From: Ruegeria_B marisflavi
GTDB lineage: Bacteria; Pseudomonadota; Alphaproteobacteria; Rhodobacterales; Rhodobacteraceae
Reading direction: 5' to 3'
Assembly (NCBI RefSeq): GCF_025673445.1
Contig: NZ_JAOVQN010000001.1
Coordinates: forward strand, 248,001 to 312,000
DNA length: 64,000 nucleotides
Shown here: in pieces, positions 53,554-61,480 of the stretch
Numbering within the stretch: position 1 is the stretch's first letter
Layout: each line of letters opens with the position of its first letter
Notes under the pieces: generated by a model
What the model saw: only the letters and a program-made list of their open reading frames with translations
What the model was told of the DNA's origin: nothing
Databases searched by the model: none
Program-made: the position numbers and the translations under genes

Positions 53554-55206
53554 TCAGGCAAAGGACCCCTGGCAGAACCATCCGGGCGACATCGTGCCGC
53601 CATGGGCATAGAACAGCCACAGCCGGTCGCCCTGTTCCGTCACCACCACCCAATAGTCGCGCACCCCGCTGCGCCATTCGGGATCGTCCAGCCACCATTC
53701 CGGCGCGATCCGCTCCGGCCCGGTGGCCGTGGCCAGCGCCCAGTTGCGCCCGCGCCAGCGGAACCCGGCGGGCACCGCCGGGCTGTCGGGCGCCATCACC
53801 GGTTCGGGCCGCCACAACAGCAGCGGGCGCGGGCGCGGCGGCGCGGGCCAGTTGTCCGCCGGCTCCGACCAGGCGGCGGCCAGTACCTTGGCCGTCTTTT
53901 CGGGAATATGCGAGGCCGCCGGATGCATCCGGGTGATCGCCTCCAGCCCGACCCGCGCGCCCAGCTTCCCGATCAGGTCGTCCAGCGCGGTATTGCCCGC
54001 CAGCCGGTCACGCACCGCGCGCCCGGCCTCGGCATGGCCCGACAGGGTCCGGGCATGCACCGGCTCGGTCTGCACCGCCGCCAGCCGCAGCATGTCGATC
54101 CCGTATCCCGCGTCGATCCGCTCCAGCTTCATCTCCAGCAGGTGCCGGATGCGATGGGGGTCGAACGTGGGCCGGGCCAGCCCGATCTCGATCACCTCGG
54201 CGGCCTGGTCGACCCGGTGCGCCTCCAGCCGCAGGGTCCGCGCGCCGCGCCCCTTGTCCTCCAGCCGCGCGCAGAGCGCGGGCAGCACCCGGTCGATGGC
54301 GGCCAGCACGTCCTCGGTCAGCCCGATCGGATTGGGCAGGGTCATCCGCACCGCGAACCGGTCGGGCGCGCGCGCGGGCGACACCGGCTCGGGCGCGCTG
54401 CCCATCGCTTGATCCAACCGCAGCACCAGCCCCCGCCCGAACCGCCGCGCCAGCGCGGCGCGCGGCTGGCCCAGCAGGTCGCCGATCCGCCGCAGGCCCA
54501 GACGGCCCAGCTGCGCCACCGTGTCGGGCTCCAGCCGCAGCGCCGCCACCGGCAGCGGCCCCAGCACGCCATGGCATTGTCCCGGCGCCGCGATCCGCGC
54601 GCCGCCGCCCGGGGTTACCACCTGCGGCGCGGCGCCGCCCTTGGTCCAGTGCCGCCGCTTTCCGGCGCGGGCGCGGGTGGCGCGCGCCTCCTGCGCGATG
54701 GCGTCGCCGGATCGGTCCGATCCCGGCTGCTGACCGGCATAGCGCGCCAGCGCCCAGGCCGCGCCCAGCGTGTCGGCGATACCCATCCGCACGCTCAGTC
54801 CCATGTCGGCGCAATCGCCCTCGACCACGCCCAACAGCGCCGTCTCGCCGCCGAACAGATGCGCGCAGCCGGTCAGCTCCACCACCAGCCCGTCGGGCGG
54901 CTCCTCGGCCACCCAGGGGCTGAACTTGCCCGCCCAGCGCCTGAGCGCGGTCAGGAACAGCTGTTCGGCGGGCGGGTTGCGGGGCCGGGTGAGCAGCCCG
55001 CCGCACATCGCATGGGCATCGCGCACCGGCTGGCCCACGCGCAGCCCTGCCGCCTCGGCCGCCGCGTTTAACGCGCTGATAACCTGCATGTTGGACTGTT
55101 CCTCGACCACGGCCAGAGGGCCCGCATGCAGGCCGCGTTCGGCCCGCATCACCCGTTCCGCGCCCAGGCGGGGAAACCACAGCGAAAGGATACGGCGTTT
55201 GGACAT
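53554..55206 (-). CDS. imuB: Y-family polymerase-like mutasome protein ImuB
   Basis: 550 residues from the ATG at 55206. Y-family fold, but the N-terminus (ILSLWFPRLGAERV) and VVELTGCAHLFGGE lack the metal-binding acidic set of active polymerases, as is known for ImuB. It bridges DnaE2 and the sliding clamp during SOS mutagenesis. Contains a helix-hairpin-helix part (LGLRRIGDLLGQPRAALARRFG) near residue 240 and a little-finger-like region. Divergent from the haem-protein/dnaE2 side with a consensus SOS box 18-32 bases upstream. No imuA precedes it. Confidence 0.93.
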   Translation of the reverse strand: MSKRRILSLWFPRLGAERVMRAERGLHAGPLAVVEEQSNMQVISALNAAAEAAGLRVGQPVRDAHAMCGGLLTRPRNPPAEQLFLTALRRWAGKFSPWVAEEPPDGLVVELTGCAHLFGGETALLGVVEGDCADMGLSVRMGIADTLGAAWALARYAGQQPGSDRSGDAIAQEARATRARAGKRRHWTKGGAAPQVVTPGGGARIAAPGQCHGVLGPLPVAALRLEPDTVAQLGRLGLRRIGDLLGQPRAALARRFGRGLVLRLDQAMGSAPEPVSPARAPDRFAVRMTLPNPIGLTEDVLAAIDRVLPALCARLEDKGRGARTLRLEAHRVDQAAEVIEIGLARPTFDPHRIRHLLEMKLERIDAGYGIDMLRLAAVQTEPVHARTLSGHAEAGRAVRDRLAGNTALDDLIGKLGARVGLEAITRMHPAASHIPEKTAKVLAAAWSEPADNWPAPPRPRPLLLWRPEPVMAPDSPAVPAGFRWRGRNWALATATGPERIAPEWWLDDPEWRSGVRDYWVVVTEQGDRLWLFYAHGGTMSPGWFCQGSFA

Positions 55207-55223
55207 GCGGCAGACATCTTCTT

Positions 55224-55238
55224 GTTCACTTTTTGTTC
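55224..55238. promoter_or_regulatory. LexA (SOS) box, consensus GTTC-N7-GTTC
   Basis: Exact alphaproteobacterial LexA site (GTTC, seven bases, GTTC) in the 60-base gap between divergent imuB and the haem-protein gene, placed to control imuB and possibly both directions. Confidence 0.85.
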
Positions 55239-55266
55239 TTAATCCCGAATCGCCGAGCCTGTCGAG

Positions 55267-55719
55267 ATGAGGCGGCACCTGGTCGAGCTGGCGATCTGCG
55301 CCTTGCTGGCCGCCTGGCTTCTGTCCGGCGTCCGCGCCGACGAGCCCGTGGTCCGGGACGAGGCGGTGCTGGCACGCCAGGCCACGATGAAATCGGCCAA
55401 GGCGGCGCTGGCCGTCCTGGGTGAGATGAGCGCGCTGCGCCGCCATTTCGACCGGGCCGCCGCCCGCGCCGCCCGCGCCCGGCTGCTGGAGGCGCTCTCC
55501 GACCTGCCCGATCGGTTCGAACAGCCCTATTTCGACAGGCACACCCGCGCCCGCCCCGAGATATGGGGGAACTGGCCCGCCTTCCTGCGCAGCGCCGAAG
55601 CCGCGCGCCAGGCGGCCCGGGGGCTGCGCACCAACAACCTGCCCGCGCTGCGCCGCAGCCTGCCGGCGGTGATGTCGGCCTGTCTGGCCTGCCACAGCCG
55701 CTACCGGACAGGGCAATAA
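55267..55719 (+). CDS. Periplasmic c-type haem protein (cytochrome c'/c556-like)
   Basis: 150 residues with signal peptide (to ...GVRADE). A single haem site C-L-A-C-H at residues 139-143 close to the C-terminus, after a mainly helical chain (ALAVLGEMSALRRHFDRAAARAARARLLEAL, AEAARQAARGL; read in parts), as in four-helix class II cytochromes. Its place between imuB and dnaE2 is unusual. It may be a bystander or co-regulated with the SOS locus; no functional link is shown. Confidence 0.8.
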   Translation: MRRHLVELAICALLAAWLLSGVRADEPVVRDEAVLARQATMKSAKAALAVLGEMSALRRHFDRAAARAARARLLEALSDLPDRFEQPYFDRHTRARPEIWGNWPAFLRSAEAARQAARGLRTNNLPALRRSLPAVMSACLACHSRYRTGQ

Positions 55720-55770
55720 GGACTAAAGAGCCGGAATGCGCCGGGCCAATACGGATGGGTCTCGAAAGGA

Positions 55771-55785
55771 GAACAAAACGTGAAT
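55771..55785. promoter_or_regulatory. Degenerate SOS box upstream of dnaE2
   Basis: GAAC-N7-GAAT on the plus strand, one mismatch from the LexA palindrome half-pair, 17 bases before the dnaE2 ATG. It overlaps the AAGGAG sequence region. Confidence 0.5.
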
Positions 55786-55801
55786 ATAATCGCGATTCGC
55801 C

Positions 55802-58696
55802 ATGTATGCCGAATTGTCGATCACCTCGAATTTCACCTTTCTCACCGGGGCCTCGCACCCCGAGGAGTATATGGAGCGCGCGGTTCTGCTGGGCCTGCCC
55901 GCCATCGCCATCGCCGATGACAACTCGGTGGCGGGTATCGTGCGCGCCCATACCCGCGCCCGCGAGATCGCGCGCCGGGTGCAGGAACGGCTGGACTGGG
56001 AGGCGGCGCATACGCCCATCGGCCCGCCCTGTCCCGCACATCTGCCGAAACCGCCCTCGTTTCCCGTCCACGCGGTGCCGCGCCTGATCCCTGCGGCGCG
56101 GCTGCTGTTCACCGATGCTCCCCCGGTCACCGTGCTGCCGGTGAACCGGCAGGGCTGGGCCAGTCTCTGCCGTATCCTGTCCACCGGGCGGCTCAGGGCG
56201 GAAAAGGGCGATTGCATCCTGCACCTGTCCGACCTCGAAGCGTTTGCGGGCGGACTCCACCTGCTGCTCTGGCCACGGGCGCTGCCCTCTCCGGGCGGCG
56301 CGGGCGGGGCCTGGCCACAGGTGCCACGGCTGGCGCGCCGCTTTGCCGGGCAGATGCACCTGCTGCTGACACCGCACTATGACGGGGCCGATGCCACCCG
56401 CCTCGCCGCGCTCGAGGCCGAGGCGCGCCGACTGGGCCTGCCGACCCTGGCCAGCGCGGCACCGCGCCTGCACCACGGCGCCCGCCGCAAGCTGGCCGAT
56501 GTGCTGACCGCCATCCGCCTGCGCCGCCGGGTCGACCAGCTCGGCCGCGACGCGCTGGCCAATGGCGAACAGCGCCTGCGCTCAGGGCCCGAGATGCTGC
56601 GCCTGTTCCGGGGCCACGAGGGCGCGGTGGCCCGCGCCGGTGCGCTGAGCCAGGCGCTGACCTTCTCGCTCGATGAGCTGCGCTATGAATACCCCAGCGA
56701 GGTCAGCGGGTCCGAGACCCCTGTCGAGCGCCTGTCGCGGCTGGCGCATGAGGGGCTGACATGGCGCTATCCGGCGGGCGCGCCGGACCGCGTCAAGGGC
56801 ATGCTGGCACATGAACTGGCGCTCATCGGCAAGCTGAAATACGAGCCCTATTTCCTCACCGTCCGCGACATCGTGCATTTCGCCCGGTCGCGCGGCATCC
56901 TCTGCCAGGGGCGCGGCAGCGCGGCCAATTCGGTGGTCTGCTACTGCCTTGGGGTGACCTCGGTCAGCCCCGAGATGGGCACCATGGTGTTCGAACGCTT
57001 CGTCTCCGAGGCGCGCGACGAACCTCCCGACATCGACGTCGATTTCGAACACGAACGGCGCGAGGAGGTGATCCAGCACATCTATGCCCGCTATGGCCGC
57101 CACCGCGCCGGGCTCTGCGCCACCGTCATCCATTACCGGGGCAAGCGCGCCATCCGCGAGGTGGGCCGCGCCATGGGCCTGACCGAGGACACGATCAGCG
57201 CGCTCAGCTCGCAGCTCTGGGGCTTCTTCTCGACCCAGGGGCTCGAGGCGCAGCGCATGCGCGAGATCGGGCTCGACCCGACCGACCGCCGCCTGCAACA
57301 GACCATGGCGCTGGTCTACGAGATCGTGGGCTTTCCCCGCCACCTCAGCCAGCATGTCGGCGGCTTCATCATCACCGAGGGGCGGCTCGACGAACTGGTG
57401 CCGATCGAGAACGCCACGATGGAGGACCGCACCGTCATCTGCTGGGACAAGGACGATATCGACAGCCTCGGCATCCTCAAGGTCGATGTGCTCAGCCTTG
57501 GCATGCTCACCTGCATCCGCAAGGCCTTCGATCTGATCGCGCGGCATCATCAGGCCGACTATACGCTGGCCACCCTGCCGCCCGAGGATCCGGCGGTCTA
57601 TGACATGCTCTGCCGCGCCGACTCGGTCGGCGTGTTCCAGGTCGAAAGCCGGGCACAGATGAACTTCCTGCCCCGCATGCGGCCGCGCAATTTCTACGAT
57701 CTGGTGATCGAGGTCGCCATCATCCGCCCCGGCCCCATCCAGGGCGACATGGTGCATCCCTATATCCGCCGCCGGAATGGCGAGGAAAAGGTCGAGTTTC
57801 CCTCGGACGCGCTGGGCGAGGTGCTGGGCAAGACGCTGGGCGTGCCGCTGTTCCAGGAACAGGCGATGCAGATCGCCATCGTCGGCGCGGGCTTCACCCC
57901 CGAACAGGCCGACAGGTTGCGCCGTTCGCTTGCCACCTTCAAGAAACACGGCTCTGTCAGCGAGTTCCGCGCGCTCTTCCTGCGCGGCATGGCCCGCAAC
58001 GGCTATGACCCGGATTTTGCCGAGCGCTGCTTTTCCCAGATCGAGGGGTTCGGCAGCTATGGCTTTCCCGAAAGCCATGCCGCCTCCTTCGCGCTGCTGG
58101 TCTATGCCAGCGCCTGGATCAAGTGCCACCATCCCGGCATCTTCGCCTGCGCGCTTCTCAACAGCCAGCCGATGGGCTTCTACGCCCCGGCCCAGATCGT
58201 CCGCGACGCCCGCGAACACGGGGTCACGGTGCGCCCTGTCTGCATCAATTCCAGCTACTGGGACAATGTGATGGAACCCGACGGGCGCGGCGGGCTGGCG
58301 CTGCGGCTGGGCTTCCGCCAGATCAGGGGGCTCAGCGAAGAGGACGCCAGCTGGCTCACCGCCGCGCGCGGCAATGGCTATGGCACGGTCGAGGATGTCT
58401 GGCGGCGGGCGGGGCTGGGCCCCGCGATCCTGTCCCGGCTGGCCGAGGCCGATGCCTTCGCCGATTGCGGCCTCAGCCGCCGCGCCGCGCTCTGGGCCGC
58501 CAAGGCGATCACCACCGCCCGGCCGCTGCCGCTCTTCGCGCAGGATATCGACGGCGAGATGATCGACGAGCCCGCCGCGCATCTGCCGCAGATGGCGCTG
58601 GGCGAGCAGGTGGTCGAGGATTACGTCGCCATGCGCCTCAGCCTCAAGGCGCACCCGGTCGCGCTGCTCCGGCACCTGCTGACACCGGCGGCGTGA
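55802..58696 (+). CDS. dnaE2: Error-prone DNA polymerase DnaE2, C-terminally truncated
   Basis: 964 residues; intact members are usually about 1,080 or more. PHP domain at the N-terminus (YAELSITSNFTFLTGASHPEEY), polymerase core with catalytic Asp410/Asp412 (PPDIDVDF), fingers (GVFQVESRAQMNFLPRMRPR), and the helix-hairpin-helix part, ending just after LSLKAHPVALLRHLL where the family continues into an OB-fold domain. That domain is absent and is not found in another frame downstream. ATG has no good ribosome binding site; AAGGAG 30 bases upstream would serve an out-of-frame GTG (55780, 46 codons). Translesion polymerase of the ImuB/DnaE2 system; activity of the truncated form is uncertain. 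Confidence 0.9.
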   Translation: MYAELSITSNFTFLTGASHPEEYMERAVLLGLPAIAIADDNSVAGIVRAHTRAREIARRVQERLDWEAAHTPIGPPCPAHLPKPPSFPVHAVPRLIPAARLLFTDAPPVTVLPVNRQGWASLCRILSTGRLRAEKGDCILHLSDLEAFAGGLHLLLWPRALPSPGGAGGAWPQVPRLARRFAGQMHLLLTPHYDGADATRLAALEAEARRLGLPTLASAAPRLHHGARRKLADVLTAIRLRRRVDQLGRDALANGEQRLRSGPEMLRLFRGHEGAVARAGALSQALTFSLDELRYEYPSEVSGSETPVERLSRLAHEGLTWRYPAGAPDRVKGMLAHELALIGKLKYEPYFLTVRDIVHFARSRGILCQGRGSAANSVVCYCLGVTSVSPEMGTMVFERFVSEARDEPPDIDVDFEHERREEVIQHIYARYGRHRAGLCATVIHYRGKRAIREVGRAMGLTEDTISALSSQLWGFFSTQGLEAQRMREIGLDPTDRRLQQTMALVYEIVGFPRHLSQHVGGFIITEGRLDELVPIENATMEDRTVICWDKDDIDSLGILKVDVLSLGMLTCIRKAFDLIARHHQADYTLATLPPEDPAVYDMLCRADSVGVFQVESRAQMNFLPRMRPRNFYDLVIEVAIIRPGPIQGDMVHPYIRRRNGEEKVEFPSDALGEVLGKTLGVPLFQEQAMQIAIVGAGFTPEQADRLRRSLATFKKHGSVSEFRALFLRGMARNGYDPDFAERCFSQIEGFGSYGFPESHAASFALLVYASAWIKCHHPGIFACALLNSQPMGFYAPAQIVRDAREHGVTVRPVCINSSYWDNVMEPDGRGGLALRLGFRQIRGLSEEDASWLTAARGNGYGTVEDVWRRAGLGPAILSRLAEADAFADCGLSRRAALWAAKAITTARPLPLFAQDIDGEMIDEPAAHLPQMALGEQVVEDYVAMRLSLKAHPVALLRHLLTPAA

Positions 58697-58816
58697 AAGG
58701 GAAGGGGAGAGGCCAGCGCCGGTATCCCAAGACCCAGCTACCAGTTTCTCGTAGGAAAAGCATGCAGGCGAACTTTAACATTCAGGGGACGGCAATCGAG
58801 TCGCAGACGAGGCCCC

Positions 58817-59362
58817 ATGACCGGCGTTGCAGATATTATCTCCACCTACATCCTTGCAAAGGACAACAACCGACCTTGGTTGATGCAAAGGGCCTTTTCC
58901 GAGAGGGCTCGGTTGGAGATGGATGTAAGGACCGATGCAATCGCCTTCCCATCCGTTGCTGTCGGCTTGGATGAGATTACTCAAACGCTGGTCCGCCGGT
59001 TCTCTTCCGAAAACGAGAATGTCTATACATTCTGCCTGACCAAGGCGCCCACCGACGATGCACTACAGTTTACCTGTAACTGGTTGGTGGGAATGACGCG
59101 AAAGGAGACCGGCGAAGTCCGGGTCGGATGCGGATCATACGCGTGGACATTTCTGAACCAACCCGAACCCCTTGTTGGTGCACTCAAGATTACGATTGAG
59201 GTGATGGAGTTACTGGACCAGCACCATACACACAGCATCATGCGTTGGTTGTCAGCCCTTCCCTATCCCTGGTGTCCGGCCGAGGCGGCATTGCGGGGCG
59301 CACCTCGGTCAAGGGCGCTCGCACCGGTTACAGACTTTCTGGCGCAAGCTGTTCCAGGCTGA
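58817..59362 (+). CDS. Unrecognised protein in a low-GC stretch
   Basis: 181 residues, ATG at 58817 with GAGG upstream. No known family is recognised with confidence; an NTF2/SnoaL-like fold is possible from the alternating strands (ENVYTFCLTKAPTDDALQ, GEVRVGCGSYAWTF). No signal peptide or membrane segment. Its base and codon use (many AT-ending codons) differs from the neighbours. It lies 120 bases after the truncated dnaE2. The last 40 residues (from about 140) return to GC-rich codons, so the natural C-terminus may have been lost or extended. Confidence 0.55.
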   Translation: MTGVADIISTYILAKDNNRPWLMQRAFSERARLEMDVRTDAIAFPSVAVGLDEITQTLVRRFSSENENVYTFCLTKAPTDDALQFTCNWLVGMTRKETGEVRVGCGSYAWTFLNQPEPLVGALKITIEVMELLDQHHTHSIMRWLSALPYPWCPAEAALRGAPRSRALAPVTDFLAQAVPG

Positions 59363-59464
59363 CCATTGCGCATGGCGCGCACCACTGCCGGGCAAAGGAA
59401 ACACCACTTCGACACCGGTTGGGTACAACCGGCTGTCGGCCATAGAATCAAGGCGCACCCGGGG

Positions 59465-59481
59465 GCGGGGCTGCGCCCCGC
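59465..59481. terminator. GC hairpin between convergent unknown gene and EamA gene
   Basis: GCGGGGC-TGC-GCCCCGC, 7-bp perfect arms. A second hairpin CCGGTTG-GGTA-CAACCGG lies at 59415-59432. Both sit in the 152-base gap between convergent genes. No T-run follows on either strand. Confidence 0.55.
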
Positions 59482-59514
59482 GATCCTGCCCTGGCGGGCC
59501 GAGGCGCCCGCTCG

Positions 59515-60378
59515 TCAGGACAGCGAGATCGACAGGACCCCCAGACCGATCAGGCTGGCCCAGCCGATCCGGTGCAGAAACCGGGGTTCCTTCAGCACCA
59601 CCGCCGCCAGGATCACCGAAACCGGGATCGACGCCTGCCGCACGGCGCTGACCGTGGCGGCCTCGGCCCCTAGTCCAAAGGCGCTCAGGATCAGCAGGTA
59701 CGACAGATAAGACGCGACCCCGGCAAAGACGATCCGCCCGGGCGCCAGCGCCCAACCCCGCACCACGCCCAGAAACGGCGCCTCGGCGGCGCGATCCTCC
59801 CAGGCGCGGATGCCCGACAGCATCAGCACCACCAGGATATAGGTAAAGAACAGAAAAGGCGCGGGCGAAACCTGCTGCATCGCCGCCGCATCGCTCAGCG
59901 AATAGGCGGCCGAGCCCAGCATCGCCAGCACCGCCAGGCCAAAGGCCCGGCGATCCTGCAACAGCCCGCCCGGCGATTTCTGGATCATCAGGCTGCCCAG
60001 CAGCACCAGCGCGATCCCCAAGAGGGCCAGCGAGGCATAGTCCCGCTCCAGCACCAGCCAGCTGAACGCGACGATGGCCACCGGCGAGGACCGGACGATC
60101 GGGTAATAGACCGACAGATTGCCCCGCCGCAGCGCCGACAGGGTGCCATAGTAATACAGGGCTAGCCCCAGCGCCGAGATGATCACAAACGGCCAGGTCT
60201 CCCGCGGCAGGCTCAGCGCGGTGCCGCTGATCCATGCATGGCCCGCCGCCAGCAGCACCCAGATCACCGACACACCGACATAGCACGACACCGGATGCGC
60301 CGCGCCCTTCAGCGTCAGGTCGCGCAAAGGGTGGGTCGCGGCCGAGACCAGGACGAGGGCGATCCAGTACGCCTCCAT
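59515..60378 (-). CDS. EamA/DMT family transporter
   Basis: 287 residues with about ten membrane segments in two five-helix repeats, as in DMT-superfamily exporters (for example the YYPIVRSSPVAIVAFSWLVLERD region near 90-115 and AVRQASIPVSVILAAVVLKEP near 240-262). Substrate unknown. Starts three bases after the metallophosphoesterase gene and is probably in its operon. Confidence 0.88.
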   Translation of the reverse strand: MEAYWIALVLVSAATHPLRDLTLKGAAHPVSCYVGVSVIWVLLAAGHAWISGTALSLPRETWPFVIISALGLALYYYGTLSALRRGNLSVYYPIVRSSPVAIVAFSWLVLERDYASLALLGIALVLLGSLMIQKSPGGLLQDRRAFGLAVLAMLGSAAYSLSDAAAMQQVSPAPFLFFTYILVVLMLSGIRAWEDRAAEAPFLGVVRGWALAPGRIVFAGVASYLSYLLILSAFGLGAEAATVSAVRQASIPVSVILAAVVLKEPRFLHRIGWASLIGLGVLSISLS

Positions 60379-60381
60379 GCC

Positions 60382-61167
60382 TCAGGTCTGGTGCAGCGGG
60401 TTGCGCTGAAGGAAAGTGTTGAAATGCACCGTCATCTGATCGTCCGCGATCTGCACGATGCCATAGGCGGGCGGCTCGTCGCAGAACTCGCCCGCCACGC
60501 TGGCCGGGATCAGCGGCACCTGGTGGTTCAGGCTGGGCAGGCTGGTGAACGGGATGCCGCGCCAGTTCACATAGGTCATGCGATGCACATGCCCGTAGAA
60601 CACGTGCCGGATATTGCGCCCATGCCCCAGTACCTCGGCAAAGGCATCCACATCGGCCAGGCGGATATCATCGACATAAGAAATGCCGATGCCAAAGGGC
60701 GGGTGGTGCAGGAACAGATAGGTGGGTCTGTCCCCGGCCTCCTCCAGCTGCGTGCGAAGCCAGCTCAGCCGCGCCGGGCACAACTGCCCGTCGTGATTGT
60801 CGCGCCCGTCGCGGGTGGTGTCGAGGAACAGGAAAACGCCTTCGCCGGTCTCGAACCGGTGCTGGATGAACCCGTGCTCGTCTTTCGGATGGTCTGGAAA
60901 CACCGACAGGAACACGTCGCGGTCGTCGTGGTTGCCGATCATCAGGAAACAGGGAAGGGCGAAACGGTCGAGCCGAGCCTTGAGCACCCGGTAGGCCTCG
61001 GCCTCGGCAAACTCGGCCAGATCCCCCGAGATCACGCAGAACGCGGCGTCGCCATGCCAGCGCGCGATGTCATCCAGACAGGCATCCAGCCGCGTCGACG
61101 GCACCCCGCCATTCAACGGCTGACCGTCGCCGACAAGATGGGTGTCTGTAATGTGAATGAACTTCAT
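60382..61167 (-). CDS. Class III cyclic-nucleotide/glycerophosphodiester-type metallophosphoesterase
   Basis: 261 residues from the ATG at 61167 (AGGGAAGG upstream); an extension to 61245 lies in non-coding DNA. Metal-binding blocks: D-x-H (ITDTH, residues 6-10), GD (VISGDLAEF), GNHDDR, HHPPFG and GHVHR. This is the CpdA/GpdQ/Icc fold. It hydrolyses a phosphodiester; which one is not clear. First gene of a two-gene operon with the EamA transporter, divergent from gpmI. Confidence 0.88.
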   Translation of the reverse strand: MKFIHITDTHLVGDGQPLNGGVPSTRLDACLDDIARWHGDAAFCVISGDLAEFAEAEAYRVLKARLDRFALPCFLMIGNHDDRDVFLSVFPDHPKDEHGFIQHRFETGEGVFLFLDTTRDGRDNHDGQLCPARLSWLRTQLEEAGDRPTYLFLHHPPFGIGISYVDDIRLADVDAFAEVLGHGRNIRHVFYGHVHRMTYVNWRGIPFTSLPSLNHQVPLIPASVAGEFCDEPPAYGIVQIADDQMTVHFNTFLQRNPLHQT

Positions 61168-61202
61168 CCGAACCTTCCCTGAATGCTTTCGGCGACCATG
61201 AC

Positions 61203-61314
61203 TGACGACAGCCGTCACTTGCCGCCACTTGACCCGTGATTGCAAGCGGCGGCTTGCCGAAACACGACCGTTGGCGGTCGGAAAACTACGCCGGAGCCGC
61301 GACCTTGCGGTCGC
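61203..61314. repeat. Four successive short hairpins upstream of the metallophosphoesterase gene
   Basis: TGACG/CGTCA (61203-61217), GCAAGC/GCTTGC (61242-61257), GACCG/CGGTC (61266-61279) and GCGACC/GGTCGC (61299-61314), all perfect stems with four- or five-base loops. They lie in the 313-base gap between divergent metallophosphoesterase and gpmI genes. No gene is seen in this gap. Possibly a decayed repeat region or a structured leader/small RNA. Confidence 0.5.
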
Positions 61315-61345
61315 TTTCGCGCCGGAAATACAAGCTGGAAAACCT

Positions 61346-61393
61346 GTACAAAACGGTCAATCGGATCCCGGAGTGCGGTACAAAACGGTCAAT
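61346..61393. repeat. Direct repeat of a 16-bp site, 32-bp period, upstream of gpmI
   Basis: GTACAAAACGGTCAAT at 61346-61361 and again at 61378-61393, identical, start-to-start 32 bases, that is about three helical turns. A looser third copy (GTGCGGGACAAAA) follows at about 61404. The reverse complement contains TTGACC, a -35-like sequence for the metallophosphoesterase direction. Likely tandem regulator sites. Confidence 0.6.
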
Positions 61394-61480
61394 ATCCTAA
61401 AATGTGCGGGACAAAAAAGCAGGTTCACCCCCGCGCGGCCACAGGGTAGAAGTCGCCAGAGCAGTTTCCGGAGACCTGAA

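Noticed and set aside
58123..58974. Plus-strand frame crossing the end of dnaE2, considered as a frameshifted C-terminal domain
   Set aside because: Its translation is arginine/alanine-rich shadow sequence with no OB-fold pattern.
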